DNA of 64,000 bases from Variovorax paradoxus (GTDB lineage: Bacteria > Pseudomonadota > Gammaproteobacteria > Burkholderiales > Burkholderiaceae_C): contig NZ_LR743508.1 of assembly GCF_902712855.1 (NCBI RefSeq), forward strand, positions 806,001 to 870,000, read 5' to 3'. The notes under the pieces are model-generated. The model ran no database searches. It saw only the letters and a list, made by a program, of their open reading frames with translations, and had not been told where the DNA came from. Position 1 is the first letter of the stretch; every line of letters begins with the position of its first letter. This document shows positions 25,047-34,206 of the stretch, piece after piece. The translations under genes and the position numbers were made by a program.

Positions 25047-26042
25047 ATGAGCATCGGCCGCATGGACCTCAACCTGCTCAAGGTGTTCGACGCGGTCTAC
25101 GAAGACCGCAACCTGGTGCTCGCGGGACGCCGCCTCAACCTGAGCCAGTCGGCGGTGAGCCATGCGCTCACGCGGCTGCGCGAGCTGGTGGGCGACGAAC
25201 TGTTCCTGCGCACCGGCAAGGGCATGGCGCCCACCGGCCGCGCGATGGCGATGGCGCCCGCGCTGCGCGACGCGCTGCGCCGCATCGAGGCCGCGCTGGG
25301 CGTGGAGCCGTTCGCACCCGCGCAGTCGGCACGCCGCTTCGTGATCGCGGCGAACGACCATGTCACCGCGGTCATCGTGGCGCCGCTGTCGCGCGAACTG
25401 CAGCAGTCGGCGCCCGGCGTGGACCTGGTGATCCGGCCTTCCACGCGGCTGGACCTTGCCGAGCAGATCGACCTGGGCCGCATCGATCTGGCCATCGGCA
25501 TCTTTTCGCAGGTGCCGGCCCGGCTCAACACGCGCACGCTCATGTCGCAGGGCGAGGTGATCCTGATGCGCAAGGGGCACCCGGCCTCGCGGCGCAAGCT
25601 GCAGGTGAAGGACCTCGCGCGCTACCCGCTGGTGACCATCTCGGTGGGCGGGCAGGAGGAGGGCGCGGTCGACGGTTTCATCCTCGAGCGCGGACTGGCG
25701 CGCCAGTCGGAGATGTTCGACCGCCATGCCCTCGGCGAAGCGCTGCACGCCACCGGCCTGCCGCCGCGACTGCGCGTGACGGTGCCGCATTCGCTGGCCA
25801 TTCCCGCGCTGCTGCGCGACACCGACATGCTGTCGATCGTGCCGGCGTCGCTGGCGAAGGCGCTCGCGCGCAGCAGCGACCTGCTGATGCGCCAGCCGCC
25901 TTACAGCGCGGGCCGCACGATCACGCGGGCCGTCTGGCACCGGCGCAACGACCATGACGCGGGCCATGCGTGGCTGCGCGAACGCGTGGCGGCCGTGGCG
26001 TCGGCCGCAGACGTTCCCGGTGCGGCGGCCGAGAAGGCCTGA
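25047..26042 (+). CDS. LysR-family regulator of the nitroreductase operon
   Basis: The ATG at 25047 follows an ACGGAGA ribosome site and gives 331 residues. The N-terminal helix-turn-helix (LNLLKVFDAVYEDRNLVLAG, LNLSQSAVSHALTRLRELVG) and the effector-binding domain (residues ~95-310) are typical of the NahR/NodD-like branch that senses aromatic acids. It is divergent from the Bug/lyase/nitroreductase operon and most likely activates it in response to a nitroaromatic substrate. The regulator of the 4-nitrobenzoate pathway (PnbR) is also a LysR protein. Confidence 0.88.
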   Translation: MSIGRMDLNLLKVFDAVYEDRNLVLAGRRLNLSQSAVSHALTRLRELVGDELFLRTGKGMAPTGRAMAMAPALRDALRRIEAALGVEPFAPAQSARRFVIAANDHVTAVIVAPLSRELQQSAPGVDLVIRPSTRLDLAEQIDLGRIDLAIGIFSQVPARLNTRTLMSQGEVILMRKGHPASRRKLQVKDLARYPLVTISVGGQEEGAVDGFILERGLARQSEMFDRHALGEALHATGLPPRLRVTVPHSLAIPALLRDTDMLSIVPASLAKALARSSDLLMRQPPYSAGRTITRAVWHRRNDHDAGHAWLRERVAAVASAADVPGAAAEKA

Positions 26043-26057
26043 GCGGACGACTGCGCT

Positions 26058-26984
26058 TCAGCCTTGCCGCTTCGCCGTCCGCTGGCGGCGGTCCTCGACC
26101 AGCTCGTGGATCAGGTCGACGAGCGCGCGCAGCCCCGCCGGCAGGTGGCGGTGACCGGAGTAGTACAGGCACAGCCCCGGCGCGGGCGGCGTCCATGCAT
26201 CGAGCACGCGCACCAGCCGGCCGCTGGCCAGGTCGTCCGCCACGTACCAGTGCGCCAGCTGGGCGAGGCCGGTGCCCTGGCGCGCCGCCTCAAGCATCAG
26301 CATGGGCGCATCGAGCACCAGCGGCCCGGGCACTTCCATGCTCAGCGTCTTGCCCCTGCGCGCGAACTCCCACGGCGAAGGCATGCCGCTGGGCAGCCGG
26401 GCGCGGATGCAGGCGTGCTGCGACAGGTCGGCCGGCCTGGCCGGCGGCGGACGCTTGCTGAAATATTCGGCCGAACCCACCACGGTCATCGGCACGTCCT
26501 CGGTGATGGGCACGCGGATCATGTCGCGCGGCACCAGCGAGCTGGCGCGCAGCCCGGCGTCGAAGCCCTCGCCGATGATGTCCACCATGCGTCCCTCGGT
26601 CACGATGTCGACCGTCATGCCGGGGTAGCGCCGCAGGAACTCCAGCACGATGGGCTGGAACACCATCAGCGCCGCGCCCAATGAGCTGTTGATGCGCAGC
26701 GTGCCGCCGGGCGTGGCCTTGCTGTCGCTCACCGCGGCCATCGCGTCGCGGATGTGCGTCACCGCGGGCCCGATCTGCTCCACGAACCGGTGACCCGCCT
26801 CGGTGAGGGACACGCTGCGCGTGGTGCGATGGAACAGCCGCGCGCCGAGCCGGGCCTCGAGGTTGGCGACGGCATTGCTCACCGCGGTGGTCGACATCTC
26901 GAGCTCGACCGCGGCGGCTGCAAAGCCGCGCCGCCGCGCCACTGCCAGCACCACCTCGAGTTCGGTCAGTCCGCTCTTGTGCAT
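26058..26984 (-). CDS. LysR-family transcriptional regulator
   Basis: The protein (308 residues from the ATG at 26984) has a LysR helix-turn-helix (LTELEVVLAVARRRGFAAAA, LEMSTTAVSNAVANLEARLG) and an effector domain of the GcvA/DsdC-like subgroup (SKATPGGTLRINSSLGAALM). The open frame extends to 27062 but the extra residues are poor. It is divergent from an aldehyde dehydrogenase and probably controls it. It is convergent with the previous LysR gene (15 bp between stops). Confidence 0.87.
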   Translation of the reverse strand: MHKSGLTELEVVLAVARRRGFAAAAVELEMSTTAVSNAVANLEARLGARLFHRTTRSVSLTEAGHRFVEQIGPAVTHIRDAMAAVSDSKATPGGTLRINSSLGAALMVFQPIVLEFLRRYPGMTVDIVTEGRMVDIIGEGFDAGLRASSLVPRDMIRVPITEDVPMTVVGSAEYFSKRPPPARPADLSQHACIRARLPSGMPSPWEFARRGKTLSMEVPGPLVLDAPMLMLEAARQGTGLAQLAHWYVADDLASGRLVRVLDAWTPPAPGLCLYYSGHRHLPAGLRALVDLIHELVEDRRQRTAKRQG

Positions 26985-27037
26985 TGTTCCGGTTTTCGTG
27001 ATGACTCGTCCATGTTTCATCATATTCCCAGAACAAT
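26983..27037. promoter_or_regulatory. nested inverted repeats, candidate LysR operator
   Basis: ATTGTTC (26983-26989) is matched by GAACAAT (27031-27037), and inside it TGATGA (26999-27004) by TCATCA (27017-27022). The two nested dyads are almost concentric and lie between the divergent LysR and aldehyde dehydrogenase genes; the outer left arm overlaps the LysR start codon. Autoregulatory binding is the likely meaning. Confidence 0.35.
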
Positions 27038-27111
27038 CGACGCTGCCTAGACTTCGTTCCATGCACTCAGATTCACTGGCATTTCAACCCACGCAAAGGC
27101 AAGGCATCACC

Positions 27112-28533
27112 ATGTGGAACATCGACAAGGCATACATCGACGGCGCGTTCGTCCCCGTGCAGGGCAGCGAGGTGGTGGAGGTGCTCGACCCCTCGACCGA
27201 GCAGCGCATCGGCACCGCCACCCTGGGCAACCGCGACGACGCGAAGCGCGCGATCGCCGCGGCGGTCCGCGCGCAGAAGGCACTGCGCCGCACCGGCAAG
27301 GCCGAGCGCATCGACATGCTCGAACACCTCTCGGCCGCGGTGCTGGCGCGCACCGAGCAGATTCGCGACGTCACCATCGAGGAGTACGGCGGCCCACTGG
27401 CGCGTGCGCAATGGGTGAGCCAGTACGCCTCGCAGTGCTTCGCCGGTGCGGCGAAGACGCTGGCGGCCTACGACCTCACGCGCCGCATCGGCGAAGCCAC
27501 CGTGATCATGGAGCCGGTCGGCGTGGCGGGCCTCATCGCGCCCTGGAACAGCACGGCGGGCACGGCCTGCAGCAAGCTGGCCTCGGCGATCGCGGCCGGC
27601 TGCGCCACGGTCATCAAGCCGAGCGAGCTGAGCCCCATCCAGTCGCAGGTGGTGGCGGAGGCATTGCACGATGCGGGCCTGCCGGCCGGCGTCTTCAACA
27701 TCCTGCTGGGCCGCGGCACCGACGTGGGCGACGAGATCAGCACCAGCCCCGACATTGCCAGGATCTCGTTCACCGGCTCGACGGCCACGGGCAAGTTCAT
27801 CGCGCGCGCGGGCATCGACACCATGAAGCGCGTGAGCCTTGCGCTCACCGGCAAGTCGGCCACCGTCGTGCTGGACGACGCCGACCTGGCCGCCGTGCTG
27901 CCGCAGGCCCTGAACGTGGCCTTCATGAACAACGGCCAGGCCTGCGTCGCGGGCACGCGCCTGCTGGTGCCGCGCTCGAAGATGAAGGAAGTGCGCGAGC
28001 GCATCGCCGCCATCGTCGCGGGCCTGCGCGTGGGCGATCCGCGCGATCCGGCCACGGCCATTGGGCCGCTCGCCAGCAAGGCGCAGTACGAGCGCATCCA
28101 GCGCTTCATCCGCCGCGGGCTGGAGCAGGGCGCCACGCTGGTGGCGGGCGGCGAGGGCCGGCCGGAGGGGCTGGAGCGCGGCTGGTACGTCAGGCCCACG
28201 GTGTTTGCCGACGTGCGCAACGACATGGAGATCGCCCGCGAGGAAATCTTCGGGCCGGTGCTGTCGGTCATCGCGTACGAGGACGAAGACGAGGCAATCG
28301 GCATCGCCAACGACTCGGCCTACGGGCTGCAGGCCTACGTGTTCTCTTCGCAACCCGCGCGCGCCCACCGCGTGGCGTCGCAGTTGCAGGCCGGCTCGGT
28401 GCTGGTGAACCGCATCGCGCCCGAGCTGCTGGCCCCTTTCGGCGGCGTGAAGCAGTCGGGCGTGGGCCGCGAGTTCGGTGTGTTCGGCATGGAGGCGTTC
28501 ATGGAGCCGAAGACGATCGTCGAGGCGCAGTGA
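27112..28533 (+). CDS. aldehyde dehydrogenase family protein lacking the canonical catalytic Glu
   Basis: The 473-residue protein has the ALDH fold: APWNSTAGTACSKLASAIAA and KPSELSP in the NAD-binding domain, ISFTGSTATGK, the catalytic Cys278 in NNGQACVAG, and EEIFGPVLSV. The segment that is normally LELGGKS reads LALTGKS, so the general-base Glu is Ala244. That residue normally activates water for hydrolysis of the thioester, so this enzyme may be slow, use another base, or transfer the acyl group to another acceptor. It is monocistronic, divergent from a LysR gene. Substrate unknown. Confidence 0.88.
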   Translation: MWNIDKAYIDGAFVPVQGSEVVEVLDPSTEQRIGTATLGNRDDAKRAIAAAVRAQKALRRTGKAERIDMLEHLSAAVLARTEQIRDVTIEEYGGPLARAQWVSQYASQCFAGAAKTLAAYDLTRRIGEATVIMEPVGVAGLIAPWNSTAGTACSKLASAIAAGCATVIKPSELSPIQSQVVAEALHDAGLPAGVFNILLGRGTDVGDEISTSPDIARISFTGSTATGKFIARAGIDTMKRVSLALTGKSATVVLDDADLAAVLPQALNVAFMNNGQACVAGTRLLVPRSKMKEVRERIAAIVAGLRVGDPRDPATAIGPLASKAQYERIQRFIRRGLEQGATLVAGGEGRPEGLERGWYVRPTVFADVRNDMEIAREEIFGPVLSVIAYEDEDEAIGIANDSAYGLQAYVFSSQPARAHRVASQLQAGSVLVNRIAPELLAPFGGVKQSGVGREFGVFGMEAFMEPKTIVEAQ

Positions 28534-28551
28534 GCCTGTGGCGCGCGCGGA

Positions 28552-30519
<1,968 letters not shown>

Positions 30520-30587
30520 GATGCGGGGCGGGCGGAGTGCGGAGGGCGCGGAAATGGGGCGGCGGCGTTCATCTCGCGGATTCTATG

Positions 30588-30615
30588 GTTTCAAAAATGA
30601 AATGAAATTGAAACA
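30588..30615. promoter_or_regulatory. inverted repeat, candidate upstream activator site
   Basis: GTTTCAA (30588-30594) and TTGAAAC (30609-30615) form a perfect 7-bp dyad with a 14-bp AT-rich centre. It lies about 100 bp upstream of the sigma54 promoter and between the regulator and its target genes, the standard position for binding by a sigma54 activator that loops DNA to the promoter. Confidence 0.55.
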
Positions 30616-30700
30616 AGATGCCTGCCTGAATCGCCTGAGGGTTTGAAAAATTCCTTTTGAATCAAGGACTTGGGTATGGACTGCGAGATGCGCGTGCATA

Positions 30701-30715
30701 TGGCACGGCGTTTGC
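30701..30715 (+). promoter_or_regulatory. sigma54 (RpoN) promoter
   Basis: TGGCACGGCGTTTGC matches the -24/-12 consensus TGGCACG-N4-TTGC at every fixed position with correct spacing. It lies 65 bp upstream of the Bug gene start and is oriented toward it. The divergent gene encodes a sigma54-dependent activator with an intact GAFTGA loop, so the promoter and regulator support each other. Confidence 0.85.
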
Positions 30716-30779
30716 GCCTTTGTGGCGAGGCCTTCGCATGAAGGGCCTCCATCCGTTCAAGAACCCAAGGAGCCACAAC

Positions 30780-31757
30780 ATGAACGTCCGCCGTCTTTCC
30801 CTGCTGAGCTGCGCCGCCGCCGCGGCGCTGGCCTGCGCGCTGCCTTTCGGCGCACACGCGCAGGGCTGGCCCACCAAGCCGATCCGCCTCGTCGTGCCGT
30901 TTTCCGCCGGCGGCGCCAACGACCTGATGGCGCGCGCCGCCGCCGAGGGCGCATCGAAGCAGCTCGGCCAGCCGGTGGTGATCGACAACAAGCCCGGCGC
31001 GGGCGCGATCCTCGGCGCCGACGTGGTCGCCAAGAGCGCGCCCGACGGCTACACCTTCCTGGTGAGCGCGGCCGGCGTGGTGTCGAACAGCATGATCAAG
31101 AAGAACATGCCCTACAAGGACGACGCGCTGGTGCCGGTGGCCATGATCGCGCTGGCGCCCTCGGTGGTGGTGGTGCCGGCCAACGCGCCGTACAAGGACC
31201 TCAAGGAGTTCGTCGCCGCGTCGAAGAAGTCGGGCAACGGCTTCCACTGGGCCACGGCCGGCACCGGCAGCACGCCGCATTTCGTCGAAGGCATCCTGGA
31301 GACCAAGTACGGCGGCAAGCTCGACGTGGTGCCCTACAAGAGCGGCTCGGAGTCGATCACCGCGGTGCTCGGCAACCAGGTCGAGGCCACGTCGGAGGCC
31401 AGCATCGTGGTGCTGCCCTACCTGAAGAGCGGCAAGCTCAAGGCGCTGGCCGGCACCTGGACGCAGCGCATCTCGGCCTACCCCGATCTGCCGACCGCAT
31501 CGGAAGAAGGCTTCCCCGACATCCGCATCGCGCACTGGGCCGGCGTGCACGCGCCGCGCGGCACGCCCGACGCCATCCTCGACAAGATGGCTGCGGCCAT
31601 CGACGCCGCCATGAAATCGCCCGAGACGGCCAAGCGCCTGAAGGACATGGGCATCGAGCCCATCGGCGGCACGCGCGCCAGCTTCACGAAGTTCGTCGAC
31701 GAGGAGCGTTCGCGCCTCGGCGGCGTGGTCAAGGCCACCGGCATGAAGGAAGACTGA
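30780..31757 (+). CDS. Bug/TctC-family periplasmic solute-binding protein
   Basis: The ATG at 30780 follows AAGGAG. The 325-residue precursor has a Sec signal peptide ending near GAHAQG. The mature part carries WPTKPIRLVVPFSAGGANDL, IDNKPGAGAILGADVVAK and HAPRGTPDAILDKMAAA, standard Bug motifs. No TctAB membrane partner is present. It is co-transcribed with the isocitrate-lyase-superfamily gene 5 bp downstream and presumably captures its di- or tricarboxylate precursor. Expression should need RpoN and the PrpR-like activator. Confidence 0.9.
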   Translation: MNVRRLSLLSCAAAAALACALPFGAHAQGWPTKPIRLVVPFSAGGANDLMARAAAEGASKQLGQPVVIDNKPGAGAILGADVVAKSAPDGYTFLVSAAGVVSNSMIKKNMPYKDDALVPVAMIALAPSVVVVPANAPYKDLKEFVAASKKSGNGFHWATAGTGSTPHFVEGILETKYGGKLDVVPYKSGSESITAVLGNQVEATSEASIVVLPYLKSGKLKALAGTWTQRISAYPDLPTASEEGFPDIRIAHWAGVHAPRGTPDAILDKMAAAIDAAMKSPETAKRLKDMGIEPIGGTRASFTKFVDEERSRLGGVVKATGMKED

Positions 31758-31762
31758 GCAGC

Positions 31763-32641
31763 ATGAACGAGACCCCGACCCTGTCCCCCAGGAAGGCCCT
31801 GCGCCGGCTCGCCGAGGCGCGCCGCGGCGTGCTGGTGCCGGGCGCATTCAACGCCATGTCGGCGCGCATCGTCGAAGACCTGGGCTTCGAGGCGCTCTAC
31901 GTCACCGGCGCGGGCGTGACCAACATGTACCTCGGGCTGCCCGACCAGGCCTTCATGGGCCTGCACGAGATCGCCGACCACACCGCGCGCATCCGCGACG
32001 CGGTGAACCTGCCGCTGCTCGTCGATGCCGACACCGGCTTCGGCAATGCGCTCAACGTGCGGCACACGGTGCGCGTGCTCGAGCGTGCGGGCGCCGACTG
32101 CATCCAGCTCGAGGATCAGGTGAGCCCGAAGCGCTGCGGTCATTTCTCGGGCAAGGCCGTGATCGAGACCGACGAGATGCTCGGCAAGATCAAGGCCGCG
32201 GTCGACGCCCGGCACGACAGCGACCTGCTCGTCATGGCGCGCACCGATGCGGCCGCCGTGCACGGCTTCGAGGCCGCGATCGAACGCGCGCAGAAGTTCG
32301 CGGAGGCGGGCGCCGACATCCTGTTCGTGGAGGCCGTCACGCAGGCCGAGGAAGTGCGTGCGATGCCGCAGCGCCTGGGCAAGCCGCAGCTCATGAACAT
32401 GGTGATCGGCGGCCGGACGCCGACCTTCGGCGCGCAGGAACTCGGCGAGCTGGGCTACGGCTTCGTGCTGTACGCCAACGCCGCGCTGCAGGGCGCCGTG
32501 GCCGGCATGCAGAAGGCGCTCACCGTGCTGCGCGACCACAGGCGCCTGGACGAAGACCCGGCGCTGGTCGCGCCCTTCGCCGAACGCCAGCGCCTGGTGG
32601 GCAAGCCGGACTGGGACGCGCTGGAGCGGCTCTACGTGTGA
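31763..32641 (+). CDS. isocitrate lyase/PEP mutase superfamily lyase
   Basis: The 292-residue protein has the family's DADTGFGNALNV (Mg-binding loop) and SPKRCGHFSGK, the catalytic KxCGH motif with the Cys seen in 2-methylisocitrate and 2,3-dimethylmalate lyases. PEP mutases lack this Cys arrangement, so a C-C lyase is more likely. It follows the Bug gene by 5 bp and is controlled by a PrpR-like activator, but no methylcitrate synthase is present. 2,3-dimethylmalate or a similar branched malate is a plausible substrate; oxaloacetate decarboxylase activity is an alternative. Confidence 0.82.
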   Translation: MNETPTLSPRKALRRLAEARRGVLVPGAFNAMSARIVEDLGFEALYVTGAGVTNMYLGLPDQAFMGLHEIADHTARIRDAVNLPLLVDADTGFGNALNVRHTVRVLERAGADCIQLEDQVSPKRCGHFSGKAVIETDEMLGKIKAAVDARHDSDLLVMARTDAAAVHGFEAAIERAQKFAEAGADILFVEAVTQAEEVRAMPQRLGKPQLMNMVIGGRTPTFGAQELGELGYGFVLYANAALQGAVAGMQKALTVLRDHRRLDEDPALVAPFAERQRLVGKPDWDALERLYV

Positions 32642-32649
32642 GCCTGCGG

Positions 32650-32672
32650 GCGCGGTAGCCCGGCTGCCGCGC
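32650..32672 (+). terminator. possible transcription terminator hairpin
   Basis: GCGCGGTAGCC and GGCTGCCGCGC pair with one mismatch across a one-base centre, 8 bp after the lyase stop codon. A T-tract (CTTTTT) follows only about 18 bp later, so it is a weak or factor-assisted terminator. Confidence 0.4.
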
Positions 32673-32795
32673 GGAATCAAGAGTTGAAACCCTTTTTGTC
32701 GTTCCTGGCGAAACACTGTCACTCAAAAGACAAGGCCAGGAGCCCGGCGAGCCCCAGCATCCGGCGCCCGTCAACAAGAATGAGGAGACAACTCG

Positions 32796-33974
32796 ATGAC
32801 CGACGCATCGGCACATTCGTTCAACCGCCGCCGGGCCGCGCTGGCCCTGGCCGCCGCAGCGGCAGCCGGCGTGGCCGCGTGGCCTGCACGGGCCGCGCCG
32901 GCGCCGGCCAAGGACGCCGGCAAGGACAGCGGAGATATCGTCATCGGCCAGAGCGCGCACCTGAGCGGCCCGCTCGCGCCCACGCTGAAGGCCGTGCTGC
33001 GCGGGCAGGACATGGCGCTGGCCGAGTTCAACCGCAAGGGCGGCGTCGGCGGACGCCAGGTGAGCCTCGTCACGCTCGACGACGCCTATGACGCGCAGAA
33101 GACGGTGTCGAACGTCAAAGAGCTGCTCGCGCGGCCGGACGTCGTTGCGCTCTTCGGCCTGACGAACACCGCCGGCATCGCGGCCGCGCTGCCGCTGGTG
33201 GCCGAGAGGAAGGTGCCGCTGATCGGCGTCTACAGCGGGTCTCCGGTGCTGCGCGCCCCGCACAACCCGTACTTCTTCACCACCATGGCGAGCTACCGCG
33301 ACGAGGTGGTGCAGATGGTGCGCAACCTGGTCACGCTGCACCAGTCGGAGATCGGCCTCGTCTACCAGAACAGCCCGTTCGGCCAGCTGATGGCGCCCGT
33401 GGTGGAGGAAAGCTGCAGGGAGCTCGGTGCCACGCTGGTGGCCAAGGTGCCGCTCGAAGTCAGCGGCAGCGACTCGGTGGCGGCCGTGACCGCGCTGGCC
33501 GCCGCGAAACCGCGGGCGCTGATCTTCATGTCGTTCGGGCCGTCGATGGTGCCTTTCGTGAAGGCGGCCCGGCAACGCATTGCCGCGCCGATCTACTGCG
33601 TGAGCATCGCGAACTCGCGCACGCTGATCGAGGCGCTCGGCGACGATGCGCGCGGCCTGGCCATCGCGCAGATCGTGCCGTATCCGTTCCGCGCCACCTC
33701 CGCGCTGGTGCGCAGCTATCACGCGGCCATGGCCTCGGCCGACCTGCCGCCGGACTACGACCACTTCTTCGGCTACCTCAATTTCACGGTGCTGCTCGAA
33801 GGCCTGAAGCGCGCGGGCAAGGGCGTGACGCCGCAGAAGCTCGTGGCTGCGATGGAGGGCATGCACATGCTCGACATCGGAGGCTACACGGTCGACTACA
33901 GCCCCGGGAACCACCACGGATCGAAGTTCGTCGAGCTGGTGATGGTGGCGCCGGGCGGCAAATACCTGCGCTGA
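32796..33974 (+). CDS. LivK-type ABC substrate-binding protein (orphan)
   Basis: The 392-residue protein follows a GAGGAG ribosome site. It has an Arg-rich signal peptide (NRRRAALALAAAAAAG) cleaved near ARAAPA and a type I periplasmic binding fold of the branched-chain amino acid/amide class (IVIGQSAHLSGPLA, FNRKGGVGGRQVSLVTLDD, VVALFGLTNTAGIAAALPL). No liv permease or ATPase is adjacent, so it must use a distant transporter or act as a sensor. The following 232 bp to 34206 hold no gene I can support. Confidence 0.85.
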   Translation: MTDASAHSFNRRRAALALAAAAAAGVAAWPARAAPAPAKDAGKDSGDIVIGQSAHLSGPLAPTLKAVLRGQDMALAEFNRKGGVGGRQVSLVTLDDAYDAQKTVSNVKELLARPDVVALFGLTNTAGIAAALPLVAERKVPLIGVYSGSPVLRAPHNPYFFTTMASYRDEVVQMVRNLVTLHQSEIGLVYQNSPFGQLMAPVVEESCRELGATLVAKVPLEVSGSDSVAAVTALAAAKPRALIFMSFGPSMVPFVKAARQRIAAPIYCVSIANSRTLIEALGDDARGLAIAQIVPYPFRATSALVRSYHAAMASADLPPDYDHFFGYLNFTVLLEGLKRAGKGVTPQKLVAAMEGMHMLDIGGYTVDYSPGNHHGSKFVELVMVAPGGKYLR

Positions 33975-34206
33975 AACGGCGCGAACCCAGTTCAGGCCGG
34001 CTTAAGTTTCGCGGCCGACACTGGCATCGACGGTCGGCTGGCGCTGGTAGAGGGGGCCCACCGGGCACCCGCCCATGGGGGCGGTTCCTCGAAGCCGGCG
34101 GTCGTCACACATTCGCGCGTTCGCATGCGGGCCCTTTCCGGAGGCGCCTCGTGCGGACGGCTTGCAGGCGGTGCCGCGGCCTGCGCCGCGGGCCGGCGTC
34201 AGCGTC

